Positions 10,907 to 23,865 are shown, counted from the stretch's first letter. The stretch: 64,000 nucleotides of DNA from Cenococcum geophilum 1.58 (GCA_001692895.1 KV748231.1:729888-793887); one strand, 5' to 3'. Notes: a model not told the origin generated them from the letters alone. Program-made: numbers and translations.

Positions 10907-13043
10907 GTTTATAAAGCACGCCGCGATATCTATATGGCTGATATTACGGATATTTACTTCTTATTCTTACGATAAGTTTAGGCAGCTTAAAAAATCTATT
11001 AATTATATACTAGGCTCCGGCAAATTAAATAGTCTATATAAAAAGTCTCCCCGCCTTCCCATTCCTAACATTAATTTTAAAATAGCTGTAACGCGGTTTA
11101 CTAAAGTAAATAATTAGCAATATCCGCACCAATAATGCGTTAATCTTAACTACCCACTCTCTATCTATTATATCCATAATCTAATAATTAAAACCTATTA
11201 AGATCTATCTATTATAACGTATTTAAGTCCTCCTTACCTTTATCTAACCCTCTATTCTCCCTTTACTACTTTTAAACGCTATTTACTAATACCTCTATTA
11301 AAGTAAATAAGGTAAAGAGGTTATAAACTATAAGCCAGTTAAGCAGATTAATAAGCTAGTAGTATGTAATAGGCTAGGGATTATATTAAAATAGATCTCT
11401 AGCTATCTCTATAGCTATATAGCCTATAAAGGGAGCTACCTTAGCTTATAAGCAGCTTTTATAAACTTTAAATAAGTAAGCTAGATAAAGCTATTACGGA
11501 GATATATCTATACTACGGTTATACGGAGCAGCTTAAGGCCCTAAGGGTGCTAATATTTAAGCGGCGAGATCTTATACTTATAGCAAAGACGTCTTTTAGT
11601 AAGAGTATAATAATATAAGTACTACTATGTCTTATACCTAATACAGTTATTATTATTATTCTTTTACTTAACGCGATTAGGTTAGAGCAAGTAAAAAAGA
11701 TTATAAAGCTACCTTATGTTCGACCTATTTATATATAGGAGAAAATAATATCCGCTAAGCTAATTAAGGATATCCGCACAGGCAGCTATATATATATCCT
11801 TATCTCCCTAGAGCTTTTAGTTAGTAATAAGCTATATAAGGTTCTAATAGACCCAATATTTCGTTCCTATATTACCCTTATAGTAGTTAATAAAGTATAC
11901 CTACTTACTAATTAGGGAGAGACCTTCCGTATAGCGTATATATAACTCTTTAAAGTATGTTTAGTCTTAGTTAATAAGCCTTAGTTTATATATACCGCAA
12001 CACTAGACCTATCTACGTTTTAGACTATATATAAGCTAGCTAGGTTTAAACCTAATATATAAGTTATTAAAACCCTAATTAATTGGCCGGAGCTAAAGAT
12101 TATATAGAGGGTTATAACCGCGCTAGAGAAAAAGGACTTTTAAACTCTTTACTTTACTATTGCTGCTGCTCTAGTATATTTATATACTGCTAGTAATAAT
12201 AATTAAGGAGAAGGTAAGTAATTAAGAAGCCACTTAATATCCGTATAGTAGATATACCGCTAATAGTTTAATTAACTTCAGCTAATTCTAAAGATAATCA
12301 TCTTCTTTAATTCTAAAGAGTGGATAGCTGCCTATTGTAATACTATTCGCAGCTAGTTAATCTATCGCGGCTATAATGCTGCTATTACTAAAGAAGCGGT
12401 GTAGAGCTACTATATAACGCTTACGGATATTAATAAAGACCGCTTATACGCCAAATACGCGCGCCCAACGTCTTAAATTCGAATTTTTATTATATTAGAT
12501 GCAGTAACATACGGTATAGATATCCCAGATATCTACCGTTTAATCTAATATAGAATACCTCGCCATAAATCCTATAATATGCTGATATAGCGGTTTAGCT
12601 AGGCAGGCCAAGGAGAAGGCCTCTTAGGCGAAGCAATCTTTATAGTTAAGAGCCGCTAATAGGGTCCTTGCGATAAATTAGGTAGTTTTAAGTATACACA
12701 ACCTTAGTGTAAAGGCGATCTTCGCGTAAGCGCGCTGCGTAATAATATCTGCGGGCGATAAAACGTAGAGACTGCGGATATTACGGGCGATACTTTATCT
12801 ATAGCGTTAGTTAGTACTAAGCAGTTGGTAGATATAAGAAGCGGGCGTAGGTTAAGCCCTAGTAGTTCTATAGCACGCCTACCTAAAGAGCTTATTATAC
12901 TAACCCTACGCCTAAAAAAGCGGTTAACTAATGCGCAGTTATATAGTAAACTACCATTCACCCTATAGCAGCTAGTTAATAAGGATTAGGTATACTTATA
13001 AGCAATATAACTTATACACTATAGAGACCCACAGTCTACTATT

Positions 13044-13268
13044 TGTTACGGCACTGGCAGAAAGCGGCAGCTATGGTAGACGTTATAGTAGACGCAGGGC
13101 TTACGTGACTCTTACGTGACTAGGGATTGTATATAACTCCTCGCGTTGCTACTTATCCTTTCCTTTCCTTTTCTCTAGCTTTAGATTCTCGTTTATAGAC
13201 AATCCAATCGTACAGGCTTACGCGACCCTTTTGCCGTGCTTATGTCTCGATTGACTAAGTCGCTAATA
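13044..13268 (+). repeat. 5' LTR of the Ty3/Gypsy copy
   Basis: 225 bp, TG...TA ends, matched by 18720-18944 at about 97 percent. Preceded by CTATT. Confidence 0.9.
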
Positions 13269-16200
13269 TTATCTAAAGCTCACTCTACTCTTTTTTCCTA
13301 AGAAGGAACTTAAATATATCTATAAGAACACAGAACAGGACCCTAAGGACATTAATAGGACCACAAGGACAGGACCTAAAAGAAAAGGACAGAACCCCAA
13401 AAAAAGAACCTACAAAATACGCACAGACTAGAACCCCTAAAGAAATTACCCGGAATTACCTAATACCCCTACCACCATGCCACAAACCATAGTAGCAGGT
13501 AAAGCAGCTATAGGACCCTTAAATACTTCAGACAAAGAAATAATTAACGTTTTAACCCCCTAGGCGGAGCTTACGGCTGCTAATGCCGAAATTAAACAAC
13601 TACAAGAGCTGCTCAAAGCTAGAGATACCCCTATATCTAATAATAAGTCATCATTAGACAACTAAAGACTTGCTATAGTCCTTTAGGCCCTATTTTAGCG
13701 CCTTAGTAAACCTACTAAGGCCTATATAGCACCGAGGCGGTTAGTAAAGGTTGCGGATCCCCCGCTACTTATAAATGGAACTAACCCTACATTTAACAAT
13801 TAGAAGCTTTAATTGCGGGATAAGCTTAAAGTTAATATAGACTACTTCCCTAACGCCCAAGCCAGAATAGCCTATGTTTTCGGCCGTACTGGCGGAGACG
13901 CCTAGATATATTTACGCCTATAATACACTAAAGACTTAGTAAACCCCTTTATCTTTAAAGAAGAAATAATTAAACACTTGTCTTCTATTTATAAAGACCC
14001 TTTTAAAGTATAAAACGCCCGCCTTAGCTATAAAAGCCTAAATATAAAAATAATGGAGACCTTTTTGGCCTTCTAAACCCGCTTTCTACACCTGGCCAGA
14101 TAGGCCTAGATCCCCCAGAAAGACCTACTACTAGACCTCTTCAATAAGCTTACCCTAGACCTATAGCGGGCCGTATTACTAGCTTATACTACGGCATAGA
14201 CGTTAAAGGAACTTACGGACTATTGCCTGGCTATTAACTAAGGCCTTTATTAAATTAAGGCACGCGCCAACTGGCTAAAAACTAGAAATCTTGCAAACCA
14301 GGCCGCAAGTACTATAAGTACGGCCCGTAGTGCCCCGGTATAATTAGCAACTTCTATAGTTAACCTAGCAGCTAGCTACGTAGCTACCCCTACTACGGGC
14401 CCGGTATACACCCGGCTTATATACAGCGACCCCTATATATAGGCCCTTAGTGATTAAGGAGCTTGCTTCTTGTGCGGTTAAATAGGCTACCCTATAAGGA
14501 ACTACTTAATAAAGGTAAAGATAAATAAGGTTTTATTAATTTAGGAGGATAGTATAGAGCCGGAAAAAGAGGAACCCTAGAGGAAGACTCCTCTTTAGGG
14601 TTAAAAGGGATTAATATGTTATATATTAATCTGGGTTAGCTAGTTAGTAGAAGAAACTGCACTATCCCTTATACTTTATTTCGTAATAAATATTAAGTTT
14701 TAACCTCTGCTTTAGCTAACTTAGGAGTAAATGCCTTTACCTTAATTAATATAAAGTGCGCTATAAAACTGGCTAACTTTTTAAATACACCCCTTAAAGA
14801 ACTACCTAAACTAGTCCCTATTCGCGGTTATAACGGATAGATAGAACTACCTATTATAACTATCTTGCGGATCTACCTCCGCGTTAACGGACGAAGGTAG
14901 TATAATATCCCCTTCCTTATTACGGACCTTAGAAGCTATAATATAATCTTAGGAAGAAAATGGCTAGCCTATTTAGGCTTATAGCTTAATATATAGAATA
15001 GGCAGCTTATCTAGCCTAAAACTATGCCCCTAACGCCTTCCTTTATAAAAGAGATTAGTATTATAATAAAAAACCTTATACGGCCGCAGATAAACACCGT
15101 TTACTAGGCTAATACAACGCGTAGGGACTAGGCTTTTAAGAAGGATATACAGCTTAATCCATAACAGATCTATATACTACGCCGCCCCTAAACTACCTAT
15201 ATTATACCACCCGTACTAAAGACTTAGGAAGTTAATAGTGGCCTAACTAAGTCCCTAATAGAGAACTTAGGCCCTACGTAGCCATAAAGAAAGGCTAGGG
15301 ACTTTAGACAATATACCAAACTAATAGACCGGAAGGATAACTTACGGAAAATAGAATGTAAGCTAAGGAAGACTATAAACCCTATACCGTAAAATACAGC
15401 CTAATAAATATCCGTAAAGAAACCTACAGACCTCCCGCCAGTTAATATCTGCTATATTAGCGCTATAGGATTTTACTAAAACCTGGTTTAGCCTAATACC
15501 GTTACCTTTACAACTAGCTTATATAAAATTAATTAAATAATTAAAGAGAAAGAAGCCCTAGCCTAAGAGAAAGGTAAGCTTATAGACAAGGAGCTAGTAG
15601 AATAGAAACTGCCCTATTAATACCAGAAATTTAAAAATACTTTCTCTAAAGCAGCGTCTAATATACTCCCGCCTTACCGACCGTATAACTATAAGATTAA
15701 AATTAAGCCGGACAAGGTAATTACCCTTAGCTATAGCCCCCTCCAACAGTAATCTACTGCCAAATTGCAGGCTATAAAGTAGTATCTTATTAATAACCTA
15801 GATAAGGGCTTTATTAAGCCTAGTTAAGCCCCTTTTAACTTACCTATTCTCTTTACCAAAAAGCTAAATAGAGGACTTCGTTTCTATATTAACTACCATA
15901 AGCTTAATAATTTAACCCTTAAAGACCGCTACCTACTGCCTTTACTTAATAAGACTTTGGCCCAAATAAATAGAGCTAAGATCTTTACAAAGCTTAATAT
16001 CCGCCAGGCTTTTTACCGAATTAGAATGGACCCTAAATTAGAAGACCTTACTATATTTCAAACCTGTTACGGAATATATAAATATAAAGTACTACCTTTT
16101 AGGCTAACTAACGGACCGGCTATATACCAACGATATATAAATAACGTACTATTTAACTACCTTAACGACTTCTATACAGCATACCTAGATAATATTATAA

Positions 16201-18719
16201 TCTACTCTAAAAACGAACTGGAATATAAAGAGTATATCTATAAAGTCCTATAACGGCTTTAGGAAGCTAGCCTCTAAGCCAATATTAAGAAGTTAGAATT
16301 TAGTGTTAAGCATATAAAGTACTTAGGGTTTATTATTAGTATAAACGGGATTAAGGCAGACCTAAAAAAGACGGCCGTAATTAACTAATAGGTACCCCCA
16401 AGGACCGTAAAGGGGGTGCAGTCATTTTTAGGGTTCTGTAACTTCTACCGACGCTTTATTAAGAACTACAGCAGAATTACCCAGCCACTAAGCCTACTTA
16501 CCCATAAGGACCAGCCCTTTTACTTTAACACCGTATATAGGCAGGCCTTTAACGAGCTTAAGAAACAACTGGTCTCTGCTCCCTTACTCGCCTACTTTAA
16601 CCCAAAACGGCCCTTAATGCTAGAAACCAATGCCTTAAATAGTATTATAGCTAGCGTTTACTCCCAAAAGCAGATAAACGGAGAATAGCACCCTATTGCT
16701 TACTATTTAAAGACTATAGTAAATGCTAAGCTAAACTACCCGATTCATAATAAAGAAATATTGGCTATTATTTATAGCTTTCAGCACTGGCGAGTATAGC
16801 TAAAAGGGACCCCCAAACCTATCCAAGTGGTTTTAAATTATAAGGCCTTAGAATATTTTATAATAATAAAAGCCCTTATAGCCCGGCAGGCGCGCTAGGC
16901 GGATATCCTATCTTAGTTTAACTTCCTAATTATATATAGGCTAGGCGCTACTAACTATGCGGATACTCTTATAAGACGTAAATAGGACCTAAATAACCAG
17001 ATAGCCGCAAAGATCTTATTACAGACCTAGACGCTACTATAACCAGAGCACCTTAACCCTTAAATACGGGAAGAACTAAGTACTAAATCTTTAAGCGCCA
17101 AGATATATTTTATCGACCCTATAGAATTTGACCTTATTAATAAACTACTACAAGTAAACCGTACGGACCCTTCTCTACAGGAGTACCGCGAAAAGGCAAA
17201 GGATGTTACTAGCCTATGGTCCCTTAAAAATGGACTACTTAAGCACTAGGAACGGCTAGTAGTAGTAAAAGAACAGAACTTACAAACCCGGCTTATTACC
17301 AAAGCACATACCCAGGTCTCTACGGCCTACCCTAGAAAAAATAAAACCCGTAAGATTATTAGTAACCATTACTACTGGCCCGGAATAGTTACAGATATTA
17401 ACCGTTATATACGGAACTGCAACAACTGCCATAGGTCTACAATTCCACGAGATAAGACCCCAGGACTATTAAAGCCACTCCTAATACCAGAGCGCCCCTA
17501 GCAGCATATCTTTATGGATTTCCATAAACTACCAGTAGACCGTGACGGGTACGATATGGTTATAATCTTAGTTAACTATTTTAGCAAACGCCCTTTCTTA
17601 ATCCCCTATTACAAGAATATCGATGCTAAAGAAGCGGCCCAACTATATATCTATTACATCTACCAAATTTACGGACCATTAGATACTATTATATCGGACC
17701 ACAGACCATAGTTTATATTAGCTTTCTAGAATAAGTTTACTTAGATCCTAGGAATTAGGCTAAAGCTTTTTACGGCATACTACCCCCAGACAGACGGTTA
17801 GACGGAGATTATAAATCAATACTTAGACCAGAGACTCCGGCCCTTTATTAACTACTTCTAAGATAACTAGGGCAAACTGCTACCTCTAATAGACTACACC
17901 TAGGCGACCCTACCCCACAACTCTACGGGATTCGCACCTATCCAACTAAAAATGGGGTATCTACCACAAATAAGCTTTAACTGGGATAGACCAGAAGGAC
18001 CACGGACCATACGCGAGAAACTATCTTATAAGGAAGCCTAGCAGTACGCCAAGCGCTTAAAGAAAGCCTAGACGGTAGCCCGTATAAATCTAGAAAAGGC
18101 CCAAAAATTAATAAAACAGTAGGCAAACAAGCATAGGCGCGAGCCCGACTTTACCGTAGGTAATATAGTCTAGGTTACAACAAAGAACTAGAAGACGGAA
18201 CGGCTAAGTCATAAGCTCGATTATTAGATAGCAGGACTATATAAGGTCCTTAAGAAAATAGGCAACTCGTATAAAGTAGAGCTCCCAGATTCAATTAAGG
18301 TTCACCCTATCTTCTCGCTGGATAAGCTACGGAAGGTAGCGAACGACCTATTACCTAGACAAAAGAACGAACCCCCCCTGCCGATTTAAGTCAATGGCGA
18401 CAACAAATGGGAAATTAAAGAGATACTAGCCTGTAAGCTAGTAAGGAAAACGCTAAAGTACCGCGTTAGTTAGAAAGGCTATAACCTAGATCCTACCTAG
18501 TACCCTACATGGAACTTTATTGGCAGTCCCTATAAGCTTTAAGAATTTTATAGCTGTTACCCTAACAAACCGGGACCGCCAAAGTACCTAGACAAATAGA
18601 TGGAATGCTAGCATAATAAAGATAATAAGCTACCGGAAGAGCATAAAGATAAGAATACCCTATGGGCATAATACGGATATATAAAGCCTAAGGGCAGGCT
18701 TTTACGGAGGGGGGGGTAA

Positions 18720-18944
18720 TGTTACGGCACTGGCAGAAAGCGGCAGCTATGGTAGACGTTATAGTAGACGCAGGGCTTACGTAACTCTTACGTGACTAGG
18801 GATTGTATATAACTCCTCGCGTTGCTGCTTATCCTTTCCTTTCCTTTTCTCTAGCTTTAGATTCTCGTTTATGAACAATCCAATCGTACAGGCTTGCGCG
18901 ACCCTTTTGCCGTACTTATGTCTCGATTGACTGAGTCGCTAACA
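18720..18944 (+). repeat. 3' LTR of the Ty3/Gypsy copy
   Basis: 225 bp, TG...CA ends, preceded by a G-rich polypurine tract and followed by the CTATT duplication. Confidence 0.9.
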
Positions 18945-19999
18945 CTATTAGTAAAGACTTATATTACAGTAACTGCAACCTAGCAATATTTATAGATTAT
19001 AAGTATAATATCCGCACTAGCCATAGTACGGATATTACGAAAACCCGCTAGGAGCCTATATTAAGTAATATATAGAAGTAGTTTATATAATAGGCGGAGG
19101 CTAGGTATTAGGATATATTATAAACGCCTATAGTTAATTATATTATACCGGATAAGCAGCTTTATTGCCTCTATAATATAAGATAGGTTCTAAATACGGC
19201 ATTATTAAGGCAAGTAATGCCTAAGTAGGATCCTAATATCCTTAGTAAGGAGCTTCCATTCCTTATTAAGCTTTTAGCAGATAAGGAATAAAAGCAGAAA
19301 TAGAAAAAAATAGGGCAACTCTTAGGTTCTTCTAGGTTAATTATATAGATATTAGAGCGGTTTTCCTAAGCGTTAGAGCAGTACGCTACTATAGATAAGC
19401 GCTTATTATAGGCTCTTATATAGGCTTTGCAGGTTTTAGATAGAAGATTTAAAATATTAGCGCCTTACTATAGCGCTAATATATTATAGGCTAGTTAATA
19501 ATTAGCTATAGACCTCTTACCAATAACTTAGAAAGAGGATGTACCTATGCCTTTACTAACTCTTAGGTCTCTAGCTCCTACTCCTCTATTATTACCCTTA
19601 TACTAGCCGTTAGATATATCTATACCGCTAATAACCCGCTAGTTAGATACGTCTTTATTAGTACTATAAAGGTAGTTAGCGCGATTAAATAGAAGTAAAC
19701 GTATATAAAGAGCACTATAGGAAATTAACGGCAACGCTAATTAGTATATAGCGGGCTAATATTAGGCGAGGTTAGTTAATATTAGGCGGGGTTAGCTAAT
19801 ACTAGGTAAGTTTACCTTATATCCGCTAAGCGGATATTATAACTATAGTAGCTAATATCTATTAGGATAACGCCCCCCCTTCCCCTTATACCCTATACCC
19901 CTAGCAAGCGCGGCCTAGGAACTAAATAGATTAATTAATTAATAATATTAATTACTTGGGAATATATACTAGTGCTACTAACTATAGCGGATATTAAAT

Positions 20000-22852
20000 A
20001 GTTATAGTAATAGCTTATAGCTAATATCTTATATTACTTATTAAGTAACTTATACGCAGGTTAAAGCTAGGTTTAAGTAAAGTTGGTAGGGAGTATAAAG
20101 CTATCTAGCTTATTATTATTGTTATAGAGATTAAGCTTATTAAATATAGCGGAAAGATTACCGCCTAGCCGTAAATTAAACTCATTAAGGGCAGATTAAT
20201 TAAGTCGTTTAATACCTAGTTATAGTAGAGGCGGCGCTTCTATCTTTACTTGCCGTACCTAATAATAGATAATAAAACCTTTGGCAATTGTATTAGTAAG
20301 CAATTAAATATTTGCTACAGGAGATTTAACAGTATATTAAGTAGACATCCGTTCGCCGAATATAATCTTAAACTTTACACGTAGTAGCCCTATATAATTA
20401 GTTATATAAATACTCTAGCGGAAGAGTAAGTCTAGGTTAAATGTTAAATTGCCATAAGTGTATATAAGCTGCTTTAGCTCCCTATTAAGTAGCTTATTGT
20501 CAAGATCTATTGGGTAATAACTATCCTATTTACCGCGGATATTTACTAGACTATTTACTAGGATAGCTTACTAGAGCTTAGGGGAACAAGCATCTATTAA
20601 AGTTAACTAGAAAAAACGTAATATTTCTAGTAGATAGTTCTTATTTTAACTACCTATAAAATAGGTATAAATGTAGGGGAGTATATAGCTAAGCAGACTA
20701 ATATCCGCAAGCTTAATGGCGTGCTTAAGGACCTTATATATCTCTACTAGTTATAAAAAGCGGACATGCGTTAAAAACTCTGTATTAGTAGGCTTAAAAA
20801 GTGTTTATAAGGATATAGTACTACCAGCCTACTTAAGGTAACCCTTTTACTATAGTTCCGTAAGCTAGCTAGTATAGTTAGCCGCCTAAGAGACTTCCTA
20901 ACCAAAAACCGCTATGCAGATATTCTTAACTACTACTAATAGACGTTGCGGAGATAGGCTTTTAAGGTACCGCTTAATATCTATAGGCGATTTAGTATTA
21001 TAAGACTCCTTAATCTAAGTATAGAGTAACGCTATAATACAAGCGTTAAAGCTATAGAGAATTAGCTCCTCTATATAATAAAATAGCGCGCGCTTGGCTA
21101 GGATATTTCTTTAACCTAGGTGGTTTATATAGGTATACAGCATAGAGTACTCTTAGGCTAATTGCTTGCTACTATAGTAATACCGTATAACTATATATAG
21201 GTAGTTTAGCTTTAGGTGCTAAAGAGCTAAAATAAGTAAAGCCTAACGCAGGCTATTATAGGCGGATATTAACTTAGTACGTTCTCCCTAATATAACCAA
21301 ATAAGCTTTACGGTCTTTTAATTACCATAGATTAGAAACAGTCGCTCCTTAAATACTTTATTGGTATGTTATAGATTTATTTAATAAAGAAAAATATCGT
21401 CTAGTACCTTATAGGTTTTAGATATAAAAGCCTCTTTAGTTATAATAGGTTCTAGGTTAAACCTAGACGTTTATATAGCGGGTATTACATTAATAGAAGG
21501 TATACGTAATGTTTAAACCGTAGGTTTTTGCTAAGTAATATATTAAGGCCTAGGTACACCTCTATAATGGCTTTATAAATTAAAGCTATTAAGATCTACT
21601 TTTATATCTCGTTTTATAAATTACCTAAAGCCTCTACAATATCCAAAAACTTAATTAAAATATCCACACAAAGCATGCTCTATTAAAGCCTACTATTAGG
21701 TATACTTATACTAAAGATAAGCTTACTAGTTATGCGCGAATAGAACGTCCTAGTATCCTTAAGTATTTAATACTAAACTCGTTAGAGGTAGTTAAAGTTA
21801 TTATAGACAATAATAGTATTAGAAGCTGCACCTATTAAGCGGATTTTTACCTATATATAGGTTAGTATATACCTGCACCGCGGAGATTATAGGCTAAACC
21901 TTAATTCCTAGGCTATCCGCTCCTTCTGCTAGTTTAAAATAGTATAACTATTAATTAATCTAAGCCTATAGAGCATAGAAAGCACGCGGCGCTTAACGCC
22001 GTTAGCTTAAAGATATATCCCTAGCAGCTATAGGATATAGTTTATAAAGTTTTATAAAAGGCTAAATATAAGCGTAGAAGCTATTAGAACCGCACGGCCT
22101 TTATATAAAGAATATTTATATTAACCCTCTTAATATACTGTAATTATATGCTTTAGTATAGGTGCGTAAGTCTTTACGGCTTGATAGTACTGCCTAAGGT
22201 TAAGCTACTTAATATCCGCATATTAGTTAAAGCTACCAAATAGTAACTCTTTCTCCCTTAGCTCTTTAAGCTCTCCCTAAATAGTAAGAGTAATACTAGC
22301 ACCCACTATACCGCGCTTCTCTATCTCTTTAGTATAAATATTTAAAATATCAGCATCCTCTAGAAGTTTATTAAGGAGCTCCCTTACTTTTTTTTTCTTT
22401 AGTACCTTGCGTAAACCTTCAGCCATTATAATCTATTTAAGCGCTAGGTCTCCTATAGACATCCGCTATAGCCTAAAACGGTTAATAATTACCTAGACCT
22501 TCTCTATAGCGGATATCTTCTTGGCGGATATTGCGGATATTATAGGTATTTTATTAACTCTTACTTCTTTATCCTCTTAGGGATCTATATAGTTTGGTAG
22601 TAGTAAATAGGCTATTAAGGACCGCCATTAAGCTGCGGATAGCAATAGGGAAGATAATAGGGGAGATAATAGGGGAGACGATAGGGGTGGGACAAGACGG
22701 CTAATGCCCTCGGGCACTATATCCGCTGTATCTCTTAATCCTCTAGCGGTATTAGTTAATAGAGAGGGTAGTTTATTATTAAAAGCTTAAGAAGACTAGC
22801 TCCTACTAGACGAAATAGAGGGGTTTCTTTAACGCCTTTTAGATACGCCCAT
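20000..22852 (-). pseudogene. DUF6589-type gene remnant, minus strand
   Basis: Reading on the minus strand from an ATG at 22852 (MGVSKRR...) gives a long, lightly interrupted frame. It passes a Ser/Pro-rich N-terminus with the peptide GISRLVPPLS, then a charged stretch GLRKVLKKKKVRELLNKLLE (about 22420), then GVKRRVLSMLYRLRLINSY, then YNNFNYL followed by a TSKLIF-like peptide, the order seen in fungal DUF6589 proteins. Stops are scattered, mostly TAG/TAA, as after RIP. The C-terminal end near 20000 is not defined. The length would suit the ~900-1000 aa of the family. Its place just inside the right terminal repeat, facing a helicase remnant, suggests it is the mobility gene of the 12.3-kb element; that role is inference. 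Confidence 0.55.
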
Positions 22853-23013
22853 GGCTGGCAGTTGGTTCTGGAAAATCCATTAATTAGAGAGCTGATTAAG
22901 GCAATTCTAATGTAGGTATTAACAGGATAATAGACATGGCGGTTGCTTACATTAATTTCGTTAAAGTTAATGGTTTGCCTTATATAAACAGACCAGCTTA
23001 GCTTCTAAAAGCT

Positions 23014-23131
23014 TGCTAAAGTGGCTCAGACCAAGAAACAGATGGATCGATCGAATAGGTTAGCTTGCGGATATTCGATTATCCGCGCAGCGGATATTCA
23101 TCGGTTTCTTGGTCTGAGCATGCTGAGTCAA
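23014..23131 (-). repeat. Right terminal inverted repeat of the helicase/DUF6589 transposon
   Basis: The inner block is at 23014-23031 and the outer block at 23110-23131. A CTCAGACCAAGAAAC/GTTTCTTGGTCTGAG inverted pair forms a stem around a loop holding GCGGATATTC, ATTATCCGCG and GCGGATATTC, that is, three copies of the dispersed motif within the terminus. Confidence 0.65.
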
Positions 23132-23731
23132 TACATATAGGCGAGGTGACTTCGTCACCTGACAACGGCCCTAACGTCGTCACAAATATCTTTTATCTAT
23201 TTTTTAAAAGTAAACCCTTTTTATTACTGCCGGAAATATATTATTTAGCGATATTTAAATAGACAGAGACAAATTTACAGTCTTCCCCTTTAGCAAAAAA
23301 CAGGTTCGCTACAAGCATTTAATTTCGCTAGATTACCACAGCAATCCGCAGTGTCGCGATCTTTGTCAAATATCGTGAGGGTTTTTACCCTGTACGATAT
23401 TACCAAATTTCATCGACCTCTCTGTAGAAACAGCGTTGTATTCGAGTTTTGGCGGCCACAACGGAGGTAGGTAGAAAAGAGGAGAAGAGGAAGCGGACGT
23501 CAGGCAACTTCTTTCTTGCTTTAATTCGATTCTCCTGGCCAACCAAGGCGATTCTCCAGGACAACCAAAAAGGCCCTTGCGTGCAGCCACAGCCGTTCGC
23601 TACAATTACCACGTAGAGTTGGTGGCGATTGAGCGAAATTTGATGCGCGTACCGAATTTAAAATTTTGGAGCGCTCCCTAAAGGGGGGGAAGCTGGTCGT
23701 GCACAAGACTGAAAGAGTTACAAAGACATTA
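23132..23731. other. Intergenic, no gene seen
   Basis: Normal to slightly AT-rich DNA between the right end of the transposon and MITE D. Short frames on both strands lack recognisable features. Confidence 0.5.
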
Positions 23732-23865
23732 ACGTGGACGGTGTTTTGACCCCTGGTTAGAAAATCAAAATTAGCCGAAATGCTAATTTGGTGGTAAACA
23801 ACTAACTTAACAAAAGTTCAAATCGGTCATAACTAGGGGAGCAGTCAAAACCCCGTTAACCACGT
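23732..23865. mobile_element. MITE family D (134 bp)
   Basis: Imperfect TIRs of about 30 bp begin ACGTGGACGGTGTTTTGAC on the left and ACGTGGTTAACGGGGTTTTGA on the inverse of the right. TA flanks both ends (23730-23731 and 23866-23867). No coding capacity; TA target suggests a Tc1/mariner-related parent. Confidence 0.65.

Larger units (their letters stand above)
13044..18944 (+). mobile_element. Ty3/Gypsy chromovirus copy, full length but inactivated (fossil)
   Basis: Two 225-bp LTRs (13044-13268 and 18720-18944), starting TGTTACGG and ending CGCTAAYA, are flanked by the 5-bp duplication CTATT (13039-13043 and 18945-18949). Order of parts: gag-like region from about 13480 with a CCHC-like knuckle near 14470, protease region, reverse transcriptase about 15700-16260 with a YLDN box, RNase H about 16450-17000, integrase about 17150-18300, a C-terminal chromodomain-like segment about 18400-18580, and a purine tract just before the 3' LTR. 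It is broken, with several dozen breaks. LTR divergence is about 3 percent and all transitions, so age from LTRs is confounded by RIP but looks modest. It sits in the RecQ-like gene. Confidence 0.9.
11300..19750 (+). pseudogene. RecQ-like (telomere-linked type) DNA helicase remnant
   Basis: Conceptual reading on the plus strand shows helicase motifs in order: a Walker A-like LIAKTSFSKS near 11585, a degenerate DEAH-box region LIVVNKVYLLTN near 11890, a TATLD-like motif III near 12000, IIFFNSKEW near 12290 and GIDIPDI...RFS.AGQGEG near 12500-12610. This matches RecQ-family helicases of the telomere-linked (TLH) kind in fungi. The frame has many stops, mostly TAG, typical of RIP. The 3' part resumes after 18950 because a Ty3/Gypsy element is inserted in the gene. 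Ends are approximate. It lies inside the 12.3-kb transposon, facing the DUF6589 remnant. Confidence 0.65.
10799..23131. mobile_element. 12.3-kb DNA transposon with RecQ-like helicase and DUF6589 gene
   Basis: The ends form structured inverted repeats: an outer 22-bp block TTGNCTYAGCATGCTYAGAC plus YA (18 of 22 identical), a hairpin-forming spacer, and an inner block GTCTRAGMCACTTTAGCA (16 of 18 identical) placed 87 bp (left) and 100 bp (right) inward. Flanks are TATATATAG (10790-10798) and TACATATAG (23132-23140), a 9-bp duplication with one C/T difference of RIP type. Inside are a plus-strand RecQ-like helicase remnant and a minus-strand DUF6589 remnant meeting tail to tail. About twenty GCGGATAT words in both orientations lie between the ends. 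Without the inserted Ty3/Gypsy copy the element would be about 6.4 kb. Family is unknown to me; a 9-bp duplication would suit Mutator-like elements. Confidence 0.6.

Noticed and set aside
10799-23131. Helitron, because a helicase is present
   Set aside because: Helitron helicases are Pif1-like with a Rep domain and no terminal inverted repeats or target duplication; this one is RecQ-like with both.
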